DNA from: DAITBA01 sp036824005
GTDB lineage: Bacteria > Pseudomonadota > Gammaproteobacteria > Burkholderiales > Rhodocyclaceae
Length of the DNA stretch: 64,000 bases
NCBI GenBank assembly: GCA_036824005.1
Contig: DAITBA010000002.1
Span: 210,395 to 274,394 of the forward strand
Reading direction: 5' to 3'
Part shown: one piece after another, positions 17,489 to 25,042 of the stretch
Layout of the letters: each line of letters opens with the position of its first letter
Position numbering within the stretch: the stretch's first letter is position 1
Notes under the pieces: generated by a model
What the model was told of the DNA's origin: nothing
The model's input: the letters and a program-made list of their open reading frames with translations, nothing else
Database searches by the model: none
Position numbers and translations under genes: made by a program

Positions 17489-18082
17489 ATGTCCGAACAT
17501 TCCCGTTTGATAAAGAAATATCCGAATCGCCGTCTCTACGACACGAAGACGAGCGCCTACATCACGCTGACCGACGTCAAGGACCTGGTGCTGCAGCAGG
17601 AGGACTTCCAGGTCATCGATGCCAAGACCAACGACGATCTTACGCGCAGCATCCTGCTGCAGATCATCCTCGAGGAAGAAGCGGGCGGGGTGCCCATGTT
17701 CACCAGCGATGTCCTGGCGCACATGATCCGGTTCTACGGCAACGCCATGCAGGGCATGATGGGCAAGTATCTCGAGAACAACATCAAGGCCTTTACCGAG
17801 ATGCAGACCCGGCTGCAGGATCAGGCGCGCGCCATCTACGGCGAGAACAATCCGCTGAGCAAGGATCTGTGGACCCAGTTCCTGAACTTCCAGGGCCCTG
17901 CCATGCAGAGCATGATGAGTGCCTACATGGAACAGAGCAAGAAGATGTTCATGCAAATGCAGGAGCAGATCGAGGCCCAGACCCGCAACCTGTTCGCCGG
18001 CTTCCAGTTCCCCGGATTCCCGGCCAGTACCGAGGGCAGCAAGGCCGCCGGCAGCGACGAGACGGCGCCGGAAAAGAAGTGA
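17489..18082 (+). CDS. phaR: Polyhydroxyalkanoate synthesis repressor PhaR
   Basis: A 197-residue regulator. The N-terminal PHB/PHA accumulation DNA-binding domain is nearly invariant (LIKKYPNRRLYDTKTSAYITL, about 5-30) and is followed by two PHB-accumulation regulatory repeats. The C-terminal half is Met- and Gln-rich (MSAYMEQSKKMFMQMQEQIE), expected for granule binding. PhaR senses nascent granules: it represses phasin and its own gene until titrated onto polymer. A GAGG sequence precedes the ATG. Shared boxes upstream of phaC, phaR and the synthetase/GNAT gene suggest its targets. Confidence 0.95.
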   Translation: MSEHSRLIKKYPNRRLYDTKTSAYITLTDVKDLVLQQEDFQVIDAKTNDDLTRSILLQIILEEEAGGVPMFTSDVLAHMIRFYGNAMQGMMGKYLENNIKAFTEMQTRLQDQARAIYGENNPLSKDLWTQFLNFQGPAMQSMMSAYMEQSKKMFMQMQEQIEAQTRNLFAGFQFPGFPASTEGSKAAGSDETAPEKK

Positions 18083-18115
18083 CCCCACCGCCGCGCTGCG
18101 GCGCCGCTTGAACGA

Positions 18116-19450
18116 ATGGCCCGCAGCAAGCCCGCGCCAGCACCAAAGATCGGGTTCATTTCCCTCGGCTGCCCCAAAGCCCTGGTCGATTCGGAGCACA
18201 TCCTGACGCGCCTGCGCGCCGAGGGCTATGCCATCGAGCCGACCTACGACGGCGCCGATCTGGTGGTCGTCAATACCTGCGGCTTCATCGACGCGGCGGT
18301 GGAAGAGTCGCTGCATGCCATCGGCGAAGCCCTGGCCGAGAACGGCCGGGTGATCGTCACCGGCTGCCTCGGCGCCAAGGGCGACATCGTGCGCGAGACG
18401 CATCCCCAGGTGCTCGCCGTCACCGGCCCCCACGCCACCGAGGAGGTGATGCAGGCGGTGCATGCCCACTTGCCCAAGCCTCACGATCCCTTCCTCGATC
18501 TCGTGCCGCCCGAGGGCATCAAGCTGACGCCGCGCCACTATGCCTACGTCAAGATCTCCGAAGGCTGCAACCATCGCTGCACCTTCTGCATCATCCCTGC
18601 GCTGCGCGGCGATCTGGCGAGCCGGCCGGTCGCCGACATCATGCGGGAGGCGGAGAGCCTGGTACGCGCCGGAGTGAAGGAGCTGCTGATCGTCTCCCAG
18701 GACACCAGCGCCTACGGTGTCGACGTCAAGTACCGCACCGGCTTCTGGAACGGCCGGCCGATGAAGACCCGACTCGCCGATCTTGCCGGCGCCCTGGGCG
18801 AGCTGGGCGTGTGGGTGCGGCTGCACTACGTCTATCCCTATCCCCAGGTGGACGAGCTGATTCCGCTCATGGCCGAGGGCCGCATCCTGCCCTATCTCGA
18901 CGTGCCCTTCCAGCACGCCAGCCCGCGCATCCTCAAGCTCATGAAGCGGCCCGCCAGCAGCGAAGACAATCTCGCGCGCATACGCGCCTGGCGCGACATC
19001 TGCCCGGACATCACCATCCGCAGCACCTTCATTGCCGGCTTCCCCGGCGAAACGGAAGCCGAGTTCGAGGAGCTGCTCGCCTTCCTCGAAGAGGCGCAAC
19101 TGGACCGCGTCGGCTGCTTCGCCTACTCGCCGGTGGACGGCGCCGCCGCCAACGACCTGCCCGGCGCGCTGCCGGAGGAGGTGCGCGAGGAGCGCCGGGC
19201 GCGGCTGATGGAACTGCAGGAAGACATCAGCACCCGGCGCCTGGAGCGCAGGATCGGCTCGACGATCGAGGTGCTGGTGGACGAGGTGGACGAGGAAGGC
19301 GCTATTGCCCGCTCCGCCGCCGACGCGCCGGAGATCGACGGCTTGGTCAATGTCACGGACGGCCAGTGCCTCGAAGTCGGCCAGATTGCCCGCGTCACCG
19401 TCACCGACTGCGACGTGCACGATCTCTACGCACAGCTCGCCTTGCCCTGA
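18116..19450 (+). CDS. rimO: Ribosomal protein uS12 methylthiotransferase
   Basis: A 444-residue radical SAM enzyme that adds a methylthio group to the conserved Asp of ribosomal protein S12. N-terminal UPF0004 domain with cluster cysteines in SLGCPKALVDSE, NTCGFIDAA and TGCLGAKG; radical SAM motif CNHRCTFC (Cys151, 155, 158); C-terminal TRAM domain. Length equals the usual RimO. It follows phaR by 33 bases and could be co-transcribed. Confidence 0.97.
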   Translation: MARSKPAPAPKIGFISLGCPKALVDSEHILTRLRAEGYAIEPTYDGADLVVVNTCGFIDAAVEESLHAIGEALAENGRVIVTGCLGAKGDIVRETHPQVLAVTGPHATEEVMQAVHAHLPKPHDPFLDLVPPEGIKLTPRHYAYVKISEGCNHRCTFCIIPALRGDLASRPVADIMREAESLVRAGVKELLIVSQDTSAYGVDVKYRTGFWNGRPMKTRLADLAGALGELGVWVRLHYVYPYPQVDELIPLMAEGRILPYLDVPFQHASPRILKLMKRPASSEDNLARIRAWRDICPDITIRSTFIAGFPGETEAEFEELLAFLEEAQLDRVGCFAYSPVDGAAANDLPGALPEEVREERRARLMELQEDISTRRLERRIGSTIEVLVDEVDEEGAIARSAADAPEIDGLVNVTDGQCLEVGQIARVTVTDCDVHDLYAQLALP

Positions 19451-19535
19451 GCGCGCGGAGCGCGACGCCCTTGCCGGCGTTTGCGCTCTCCGGCGCCGGC
19501 TTCGATAATATCCGCGTCATTTCCCCGACCCGACC

Positions 19536-20432
19536 ATGAATCACAAGCCGAAAATCGGTCTTGCTCTGGGCAGCGGCTCCGCCCGCGGCTGGGCCCATAT
19601 CGGCGTCATACAGGCGCTGGCGGGGGAGGGCATCCAACCCGACCTGGTGTGCGGCTGCTCCATCGGCGCGTTCGTCGGCGCGGTCCATGCTAGCGGCAAT
19701 CTGGACAAGCTGGCGGACTGGGTGTCGGGGCTGACCTGGCAGAACGTCCTGGCGCTCCTGGACGTGAGCTTCAAGAGCGGGCTCATCAAGGGCGACAAGC
19801 TGTTCCACTTCGTCGCGCGCCATTTTCTGCACCGGGAATTCACCGGATTGAACATGCCCTTTGCCTGCGTCGCCACCAACCTCCAGACCGGCCACGAGGT
19901 ATGGCTGCGCGAAGGCAGCCTGCTGCGCGCCGTGCGCGCGTCGGCAGCCATGCCCGGGCTGATGACGCCGGTGCGCTCCGAGGCCGCGTTACTGGTGGAC
20001 GGCGCGCTGGTCAATCCGGTGCCCGTGTCCCTGTGTCGCGCCATGGGTGCGGAGATCGTCATCGCGGTGGACCTCGGCTCGGATATCGTCGGCCGCGCGC
20101 GCGGCAGGACTGCTGCGGTCAAGGAGCCGCCGCCGCAGCCGGCCGAGGAGCCCGGCTGGACGGCGCGTCTGCTGGGCCGGCTGCGCAGCCCCGCCGAGGC
20201 AACGGAGGAAAACCTGCCCTCGCTCGTTTCCGTCATCCAGACCTCGATCAACGTCATGCAGGTGCGCATCGCCCGCAGCCGGTTGGCGGGCGATCCCGCC
20301 GACGTGCTGCTGGCGCCGCGGCTCGCCCAGCTCGGTCTGATGGACTACCATCGCGGCGTCGAGGCGATCGCCGAAGGCATGGAGACGGTCAAGCGCATGC
20401 GCCCGGCCATCGACGTGGCGCTGGGACGCTGA
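19536..20432 (+). CDS. Patatin-like phospholipase (RssA-type)
   Basis: A 298-residue patatin domain protein. The oxyanion loop is GSGSARGWAHIGV (about 11-23), the nucleophile elbow GCSIGA gives Ser42, and the catalytic Asp155 lies in LVDGALVNPVP. It therefore has a complete Ser-Asp dyad and should hydrolyse acyl esters. No signal peptide is seen, so it is probably cytoplasmic. Patatin-like enzymes near PHA genes are sometimes suspected in granule or lipid turnover, but that link is only inference here. Confidence 0.9.
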   Translation: MNHKPKIGLALGSGSARGWAHIGVIQALAGEGIQPDLVCGCSIGAFVGAVHASGNLDKLADWVSGLTWQNVLALLDVSFKSGLIKGDKLFHFVARHFLHREFTGLNMPFACVATNLQTGHEVWLREGSLLRAVRASAAMPGLMTPVRSEAALLVDGALVNPVPVSLCRAMGAEIVIAVDLGSDIVGRARGRTAAVKEPPPQPAEEPGWTARLLGRLRSPAEATEENLPSLVSVIQTSINVMQVRIARSRLAGDPADVLLAPRLAQLGLMDYHRGVEAIAEGMETVKRMRPAIDVALGR

Positions 20433-20442
20433 GGGCGCAAGC

Positions 20443-21855
20443 ATGGATACCCTGACCGCACGGCTTGGCGAAATCATCGGTGCCGCGCACGTCCTCACCG
20501 ATGCAGCGGACACGGCGCCCTCGCTCACCGACTGGCGCGGGCGCTACACCGGCCGCGCCCGCTGCGTCGTCAAGCCGGCGAACACCGACGAAGTGGCCGC
20601 AGTCGTCACCGCCTGTGCGCAGGCGCGCGTGCCCATGGTGCCCCAGGGCGGCAACACCGGCCTGTGCGGCGGCGCCACGCCCGACGCCTCGGGCAACGCC
20701 GTCGTCATCAACCTGGCGCGCGTGAACCGCATTCGCGACATCGACGTCGCCAACAACACCATCACGGCGGAGGCGGGCTGCGTCCTGCAGCAGGTGCAGG
20801 AGGCGGCGGAACGCGCCAACCGGCTTTTTCCCCTGGCGCTGGCGGCCCAGGGCAGTTGCCAGATCGGCGGCAACCTGTCCACCAATGCCGGCGGCGTGCA
20901 TGTGCTGCGCTACGGCAACACGCGCGATCTCACCCTCGGCCTGGAAGTGGTGCTGCCCGACGGGCGCATCTGGAACGGCCTGCGCGGGCTGCGCAAGGAC
21001 AACACCGGCTACGATCTCAAGCACCTGTTCATCGGCGCCGAAGGCACGCTGGGCATCGTTACCGCCGTCGTGCTCAAGCTGTTCCCCAAGCCGCAGACGA
21101 GCGCCGTGGCGTGGCTCGCCGTGCCCGATCCGGCCGCCGCCGTGGATTTGCTCGGGCGCATGCGCGATGCCTTCGCCGATCGCGTGTGCGCCTTCGAGAT
21201 CGTCGGCCGGCCGGCGCTCGATCTGGTGCTCCAGCACATCTCCGGCGCGCGCGATCCGCTGGCGCAGCGGCACGACTGGTACGTGCTGATGGAACTGGCC
21301 GATACCCTGGCCGGCTTCGATCTCGCTGCCGCCGTGGAAGCCGCGCTCTCGACGGAAATGGAGGCGGGCCGCGTGCGCGATGCCGTCGTCGCGCGCAGCA
21401 TCGCCCAAGCGCAGGCGCTATGGGCGCTGCGCGAGAACATTTCCGAAGCGCAGCGCATCGAGGGCATCAGCATCAAGCATGACATCGCCGTGCCGGTGAG
21501 CCGCATCGACGAGTTCATCACCGCCGCCGGCAAGGCGCTGCGGCGCGCGTTCGGCGGCGTGCGCATCGTCGTCTTCGGCCACATCGGCGACGGCAACCTG
21601 CACTACAACCTGTCGCGGCCCGAGGCCGCCGGCAACGACGAGTTCATCGCCCAGACGCCGGCCGCCAACCGCATCGTCCATGACCTCGTCACCCGGCTCG
21701 GCGGCAGCATCAGCGCCGAGCACGGCCTGGGGCAACTGAAGCGCGGCGAGATCCTGCGCTACAAGAGCGAGCTGGAGATGGAGCTGATGCGCCGGGTGAA
21801 GACGGCGCTCGACCCGCACAACCTCATGAACCCGGGCAAGGTGCTGGCGGATTAG
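20443..21855 (+). CDS. FAD-linked D-2-hydroxyacid dehydrogenase (GlcD/D-lactate/D-2-hydroxyglutarate type)
   Basis: A 470-residue flavoprotein. The FAD-binding type 4 domain contains MVPQGGNTGLCGGA, GSCQIGGNLSTNAGG and GAEGTLGIVTAVVLKL; the C-terminal oxidase domain has FGHIGDGNLHYNLS (metal/substrate His) and the end SAEHGLGQLKRGE with DPHNLMNPGKVL. The protein oxidises a D-2-hydroxyacid and passes electrons to a quinone or ETF. Exact substrate cannot be told. It starts ten bases after the patatin gene. Confidence 0.9.
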   Translation: MDTLTARLGEIIGAAHVLTDAADTAPSLTDWRGRYTGRARCVVKPANTDEVAAVVTACAQARVPMVPQGGNTGLCGGATPDASGNAVVINLARVNRIRDIDVANNTITAEAGCVLQQVQEAAERANRLFPLALAAQGSCQIGGNLSTNAGGVHVLRYGNTRDLTLGLEVVLPDGRIWNGLRGLRKDNTGYDLKHLFIGAEGTLGIVTAVVLKLFPKPQTSAVAWLAVPDPAAAVDLLGRMRDAFADRVCAFEIVGRPALDLVLQHISGARDPLAQRHDWYVLMELADTLAGFDLAAAVEAALSTEMEAGRVRDAVVARSIAQAQALWALRENISEAQRIEGISIKHDIAVPVSRIDEFITAAGKALRRAFGGVRIVVFGHIGDGNLHYNLSRPEAAGNDEFIAQTPAANRIVHDLVTRLGGSISAEHGLGQLKRGEILRYKSELEMELMRRVKTALDPHNLMNPGKVLAD

Positions 21856-21924
21856 CGCCGACGGTCAGCCCGTAATCAACGCGCCACCAGCCTGTCGTCC
21901 GCCGCGCAGCGCGCATCATCGGCC

Positions 21925-21963
21925 CGTCATTCCAGGCAAGCGCAGCGCGGCCCGGAATCCGGC
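21925..21963. repeat. Extragenic palindromic repeat-like sequence
   Basis: CGTCATTCCAGGCAAGCGCA and a following CCCGGAATCC form an imperfect inverted repeat (ATTCCAGG with CCCGGAAT). It resembles dispersed repeats that I know from beta- and gammaproteobacterial intergenic regions. Single copy in this window. Confidence 0.35.
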
Positions 21964-22017
21964 AAGCCCGGCGCCACGAAGCCGCACTGCACCAGAGACG
22001 TAAACCCCGGAGCTTTC

Positions 22018-22046
22018 TTTACAAAGCCAGGGCGGCTCCGTATAAT
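22018..22046 (+). promoter_or_regulatory. Promoter of the tRNA-Ala/tRNA-Glu operon
   Basis: TTTACA (22018-22023), 17-base spacer, TATAAT (22041-22046), then a GC-rich discriminator (GCGCCC) as expected for a stringently controlled stable RNA promoter. The tRNA-Ala begins 15 bases later. Confidence 0.8.
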
Positions 22047-22060
22047 GCGCCCTCTCTTGT

Positions 22061-22136
<76 letters not shown>

Positions 22137-22163
22137 CCAAGACCTCGAATGCCTCACCTCAAG

Positions 22164-22239
22164 GTCCCCATCGTCTAGAGGCCTAGGACATCGCCCTTTC
22201 ACGGCGGTAACCGGGGTTCGAATCCCCGTGGGGACGCCA
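22164..22239 (+). tRNA. tRNA-Glu (anticodon TTC), prophage attachment target
   Basis: A 76-base cloverleaf with encoded CCA: acceptor GTCCCCA with TGGGGAC, anticodon loop CTTTCAC (TTC), T arm CCGGGGTTCGAATCCCCG. Its last 18 bases are repeated exactly at 62898-62915 and mark the prophage ends. The gene remains intact after integration. Confidence 0.95.
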
Positions 22240-23692
22240 CCTTAACCCCACTTGCGCCGATTCGGTAGCGGATCTCCCCGGCGCGGGTAATGGGGTCGAG
22301 GGTGATGCTCTCGATCATCCCCTGCAGGAAATCCTTCAGATGGCCACGGTCCAGCGCGGCCATGTCTTCGGCGATCGCATCGAGCATGCGACGCACATCG
22401 CTTTCACGCACCTTTGCCAGCGCCTTGGCGCGCCGTGTCTCTTCCTCGATCGCCACCAGACGCTCGGCGAGATCTCTGCGTTCCCGTTCCAGATCCTCTA
22501 TGCGCCGTAGCAGCGGTCCCGGCTCGTCGGTCTGCTCGATGAGCCCCATCAGCCGGTTGATGCGCGTGTCGGTCTCGCGCACCTGGCCGGCCAGCGCCGC
22601 CAGCTCGGCGCCGTCGCTGGGCGACTGGGAGCGGCGCGCGTATTCCGTCAGCAGATTGACGAACTCATCGGTGCGCAGATCCGCAGCCACCTGGGCGAGC
22701 AGTGCCTCCTCGATCATGCTGGCCTTGATGTTCGCGCCGCCGGTGCGGTAGTTGCCGGCGTTGCCCCACCAGGCGGTGCCGTCCGGCGTCCGCAGAATCC
22801 CCGTCAGCAGATAGTCCGAGATCCGCGCGCGGGTCGCCCGCGCCGCCTTGTTGCCTTCCAGCCGCGCCAGGATCGCCTCGGCTTCCTCGTCTGTGATGAG
22901 GGCGGCATGGGTGTCGCGCTGGATGATCCACTCGGCGCGCGGCCGCCGCCGGCCCTCGCCGGCATCTTCTTTCCCGCGGTGAACGTTCCACACCGTGTGG
23001 CCGGCATAGGTCAGCGCCGACCATTCCAGATGCGTGAGCGTGCTCTTGGCGAGCGGGATGCCCAGCTCGTCGGCGAGTGCCCGGCCGTTCCTGCCGGCCG
23101 CCCGACCCTTGAACCAGGCGGCGATCTTGTGGGCGTGCTCGTCTGGCTCGATGCGGCTCTTGGTGACGGGCGCGCCGTCGCGCCATTGCCCGGTCTCCAC
23201 CGTGGCCAGCCGGTAGCCGTAGGGCGCCCGCCCGCCGGCGCGAAAGCCCTGGCGCACGTTCTCCGCCATGCCGGCTAGGCCCTTTTCGCGCGACATCAGG
23301 CTGTGCACCTCGTCCATGGCCTGCAGTACCGAGTCGAGGATCACCTGGGAGATCGGATCCACCTCTGGAACCTTGGCGAAGAGGATCTCCACGCCGAGCT
23401 TCTTGCACTCGTGGCGGAAGGCCTCGGCGATGTAGCGCCGCCGGCCGAGGCGGCTGGTGTCGTACATGAGCACAGCCGACCAGGCGCGGTGCTTCGCTTT
23501 CAGGTCGCGCAGCAGCGACTGGAAACCCGGGCGGTCGGTGTCCTTGCCGGACTCGACCGCGTCGGCGTATTCAGAGGTGATCAGCAGGCTGCGGCTCTTG
23601 GCCAGCTCCTGCAGCTCGCGGCGTTGCGCCGCCAGGGAGACCGCACTGCGGTCCTTCGATGACCTCAAGTACAGGACGGCGTGCTTTCGCAT
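22199..23692 (-). CDS. Serine recombinase (phage integrase)
   Basis: About 497 residues from ATG 23692. Resolvase domain: YLRSSKDRSAVS with catalytic Ser12 (Y-x-R-x-S), DTSRLGRRR as the second active-site segment. Recombinase domain: RAPYGYRLATVE and later WSALTYAGHTVWN. A C-terminal coiled coil (about 370-460, RIEDLERERRDLAERL) follows. The zinc-ribbon region ILRTPDGTAWWGNAGNYRTGG lacks the usual cysteines. The last seven residues (FEPRLPP) and the stop are read from tRNA-Glu antisense beyond the att core, so the integrated and excised forms should have different C-termini. A longer frame exists upstream to 23890 but lacks homology. Confidence 0.9.
   Translation of the reverse strand: MRKHAVLYLRSSKDRSAVSLAAQRRELQELAKSRSLLITSEYADAVESGKDTDRPGFQSLLRDLKAKHRAWSAVLMYDTSRLGRRRYIAEAFRHECKKLGVEILFAKVPEVDPISQVILDSVLQAMDEVHSLMSREKGLAGMAENVRQGFRAGGRAPYGYRLATVETGQWRDGAPVTKSRIEPDEHAHKIAAWFKGRAAGRNGRALADELGIPLAKSTLTHLEWSALTYAGHTVWNVHRGKEDAGEGRRRPRAEWIIQRDTHAALITDEEAEAILARLEGNKAARATRARISDYLLTGILRTPDGTAWWGNAGNYRTGGANIKASMIEEALLAQVAADLRTDEFVNLLTEYARRSQSPSDGAELAALAGQVRETDTRINRLMGLIEQTDEPGPLLRRIEDLERERRDLAERLVAIEEETRRAKALAKVRESDVRRMLDAIAEDMAALDRGHLKDFLQGMIESITLDPITRAGEIRYRIGASGVKVASPRGFEPRLPP
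22222..22256. other. attL of the prophage
   Basis: Core ATCCCCGTGGGGACGCCA (22222-22239) is the end of tRNA-Glu. It contains the palindrome TCCCC-GT-GGGGA with centre GT at 22228-22229. After ten bases on the phage side comes the arm CCTTAACCCCACTTGCG (22240-22256), whose first 14 bases are the exact inverse of the arm in attR. Confidence 0.85.
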
Positions 23693-23786
23693 GGAAATCG
23701 AGGAGCAGGGCGACCGCTGCAATAGCGGCCAACCCTGGATCGGGTTTGTTGACGGCGGAGATTGTGAGCGGCGGCCGCGCCATGGG

Positions 23787-24728
23787 TCAAGCCTCGGGAT
23801 ACGCGTCGTGCAGCACGCCGTCGAGGAGGCGGCCGGCGGCTTTCTTGCCGGTGCGGTGCATGATCCATGTGCCGATGGGCGGCTGGCCATCGAAATCTAC
23901 ATGCCACTCATTGCCACGAGTCGTGATGAGCAGGTGTGGCCTATCGAGTGCTGCATCGCGCGCGCTGTCCTCATCGCTGTAGTAATCGCAGGCCGGAGCC
24001 CAAGCTCCGTGCTGCTTGAATAGGAACGACACCCTGGCCGCGGCGCACTGATCGCGCAGGGATCTTGCCCAATCAGGATGCATGGGCCTGGCAGTCTTGC
24101 CGCTCTCACCGCCAACAACCACCCAGCTCAGGCCGAAACGCTCAGACGAGTGTATGGCGCAGCCAGAACCCTCACCGGCCCACAGCGGGGCACTGCGCAT
24201 CAACCGCAAATCGATCGGCCCAAGGAGCGGCTCAGCAGAGATCCAGCGCACCGCGCCCGGCGTGTCCAGCAGTAACGGGACGCGCTCGTCCGCCGTGTCT
24301 TGGTCCTCAATAGAGACGCCCATCCAGATGTTGTACGGGGGTTTCCAGTCCCACTCGGACCGCAGCAGAAACTGCATGCGCTCGGCCCGCTTGGTCAATA
24401 CTTGGAAGGTGTGCTGCGGGCACTTGGCCATCACGGCGAATACCTGCGCGATAAACTTGTCCGGCACGTGCGCGTGGAACAGATCCGCCCGCGGGCAGAC
24501 GAAGATGCGCCGGCCCTTCTTCCAGTGCAGGGGCTGGTTGAGGGCCTCGGGGTGGCAGCGCACGTCGGTGAAGGCGCGGCCGTACCAGACGCTCTTCGGG
24601 TTCTTCGACCAGCGGGTCTCTACCTCCCGCTCGGCATAGCAGTTCTTGCAGCCCTGACTGACCTTCGTGCAGCCGGTCACCGGCGACCAGGTGGCGTCGG
24701 TCCATTCGATTTGGCTCTTGTCGCTCAT
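23787..24728 (-). CDS. Phage Gp37/Gp68-like protein (DUF5131)
   Basis: A 313-residue protein beginning MSDKSQIEWTDATWSPVTGC with the cysteine cluster C-x6-C-x2-C (CTKVSQGCKNC), then FVCPRADLFH and QVLTKRAERM: the DUF5131 family, found in many phages and resembling radical SAM or photoproduct-lyase-like folds. The biochemical role is not established. It is in a leftward operon with overlapping start/stop (ATGA) after the 65-residue gene. The recombinase starts 94 bases downstream of its stop. Confidence 0.85.
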   Translation of the reverse strand: MSDKSQIEWTDATWSPVTGCTKVSQGCKNCYAEREVETRWSKNPKSVWYGRAFTDVRCHPEALNQPLHWKKGRRIFVCPRADLFHAHVPDKFIAQVFAVMAKCPQHTFQVLTKRAERMQFLLRSEWDWKPPYNIWMGVSIEDQDTADERVPLLLDTPGAVRWISAEPLLGPIDLRLMRSAPLWAGEGSGCAIHSSERFGLSWVVVGGESGKTARPMHPDWARSLRDQCAAARVSFLFKQHGAWAPACDYYSDEDSARDAALDRPHLLITTRGNEWHVDFDGQPPIGTWIMHRTGKKAAGRLLDGVLHDAYPEA

Positions 24729-24922
24729 GCGAAATGCTTCCCCCAGATGCGCTCGATGACTTCCACCTGGTTCGCGCTCAGCACGCGGGAATCCTTTCCC
24801 GCCCGCAGATAGCGCTGCAGCACGTTGGTCACGAAGCCATGCTCCCAGTTGGTCAGATCGGTGGTATCGAGCAGCCCTTCGAGCTGCTCGATCATGGCGC
24901 CGATGGAGACGATGCGGGTCAT
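24725..24922 (-). CDS. Small phage protein, unknown function
   Basis: A 65-residue acidic protein (MTRIVSIGAMIEQLEGLLDT) with predicted helices and no recognised domain. Its stop overlaps the start of the DUF5131 gene and its start overlaps the stop of a 33-codon ORF upstream, so it belongs to the leftward operon. The sequence NVLQRYLRAGKDSRVLSANQVEVIERIWGKHF looks like a real globular helical protein. No function is proposed. Confidence 0.65.
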   Translation of the reverse strand: MTRIVSIGAMIEQLEGLLDTTDLTNWEHGFVTNVLQRYLRAGKDSRVLSANQVEVIERIWGKHFA

Positions 24923-25020
24923 GCGAAGAGCCTCCCTTGTCCCACTGCTTCCAGCTCGGCCGGCGTTGCCATGGGCAGCGCGTCTGGATCGAACTCAGGA
25001 TCGAAGTAGCACTCGATCAC
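24919..25020 (-). CDS. 33-residue coupled ORF
   Basis: GTG at 25020 opens VIECYFDPEFDPDALPMATP and ends TGA at 24919, overlapping the next ATG. A nine-codon ORF (MNTPLTKQQ, ATG at 25046 overlapping the ParB-like stop) ends on the same GTG. The chain of overlaps suggests translation, but the product is very short and has no known relatives visible. Confidence 0.3.
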   Translation of the reverse strand: MIECYFDPEFDPDALPMATPAELEAVGQGRLFA

Positions 25021-25042
25021 TGCTGCTTGGTCAGCGGCGTGT

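Noticed and set aside
17378..19420. A 680-codon minus-strand frame opposite phaR and rimO
   Set aside because: phaR and rimO on the plus strand are unmistakable; the antisense frame has no homology that I can see.
23693..23890. A 66-codon N-terminal extension of the recombinase
   Set aside because: Low-complexity Ser/Pro/Arg sequence overlapping the end of the DUF5131 gene; the catalytic domain starts normally at ATG 23692.
24065..24812. Plus-strand frames opposite the DUF5131 gene
   Set aside because: The cysteine cluster and family motifs are on the minus strand only.
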